The position numbers were made by a program, and so were the translations under genes. A stretch of 5,444 nucleotides of DNA from Clostridia bacterium (GTDB lineage: Bacteria > Bacillota_A > Clostridia > Oscillospirales > CAG-272): positions 1-5,444 of the forward strand of contig JAFQUG010000256.1 of NCBI GenBank assembly GCA_017408625.1, written 5' to 3'. The number at the start of each line of letters is the position of its first letter. Within the stretch, counting starts at the first letter, position 1. A model generated the notes under the pieces. That model saw only the letters and a program-made list of their open reading frames with translations. It did no database searches and was not told where the DNA came from. Of this stretch, positions 5,372 through 5,444 are shown in pieces.

Positions 5372-5443
5372 CTAAATTAAGATGTGAAAGAGCGTCCGTA
5401 TGGGAACCCCCACCACCGCAACCGCTTCTCTCGTTTCAAAGCA
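5372..5443 (-). CDS. Possible 3' end of a convergent minus-strand gene (partial, 23 codons)
   Basis: On the minus strand a frame is open from the window edge (codon starting at 5443) to a TAG at 5374-5372. It encodes 23 residues ending in VPIRTLFHILI. The shared terminator begins 6 bases after the stop and has its better U-tract on this strand, which is the expected layout for a gene ending here. The residues are too few to recognise a family. The stretch could also be non-coding intergenic sequence, since 23 open codons can occur by chance. Confidence 0.35.
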   Translation of the reverse strand, partial: CFETREAVAVVGVPIRTLFHILI

Positions 5444-5444
5444 A

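Noticed and set aside
1..5444. CRISPR array, tRNA, rRNA or insertion sequence
   Set aside because: No regularly spaced direct repeats, no tRNA-like cloverleaf or rRNA-like stretch, and no transposase or integrase frame were seen.

Overview
The window looks like chromosomal DNA from a low-to-moderate-GC Firmicutes lineage, most likely a gut-type Clostridia. The grounds are strong GGAGG-type ribosome binding sites, sigma-A-like promoters with extended -10 boxes, short intergenic hairpins, and a DUF5058 membrane protein encoded next to an M20 peptidase. This is inference; no rRNA or marker gene is present.

Layout. Bases 1-6 hold what looks like the first two codons of a minus-strand gene leaving the left edge. 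Its ribosome binding site and -10 box lie in an unusual 70-bp element bounded by perfect 16-bp inverted repeats (11-80). A plus-strand terminator (106-137) and a 12-bp palindrome (146-188) follow. Bases 194-2317 (minus) encode a 707-residue cytoplasmic protein that looks like a TIM-barrel glycoside hydrolase of uncharacterised function. Bases 2318-2470 form a divergent promoter region with two nearly identical promoters facing apart and overlapping dyads between and across them. Bases 2471-5319 (plus) form a compact three-gene operon with 2- and 3-base gaps: a DUF5058 membrane protein, a second small polytopic membrane protein, and a membrane-anchored M20 metallopeptidase with every expected metal and catalytic residue. 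A strong bidirectional terminator (5332-5365) closes the operon. A possible 3' end of a convergent minus-strand gene lies at 5372-5443.

How the genes may work together. The two membrane proteins look like subunits of one transporter, and the M20 enzyme is tethered beside it. The charge pattern around the enzyme's single N-terminal membrane segment predicts that its catalytic domain faces the cytoplasm. This suggests uptake of an amide-linked substrate (N-acyl amino acid or small peptide) followed by hydrolysis at the inner membrane face. The divergent glycosidase-like gene has an almost duplicate promoter and shares putative operator repeats, so it may belong to the same response, for example to a glycopeptide or amino-sugar conjugate. 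The substrate cannot be read from the sequence.
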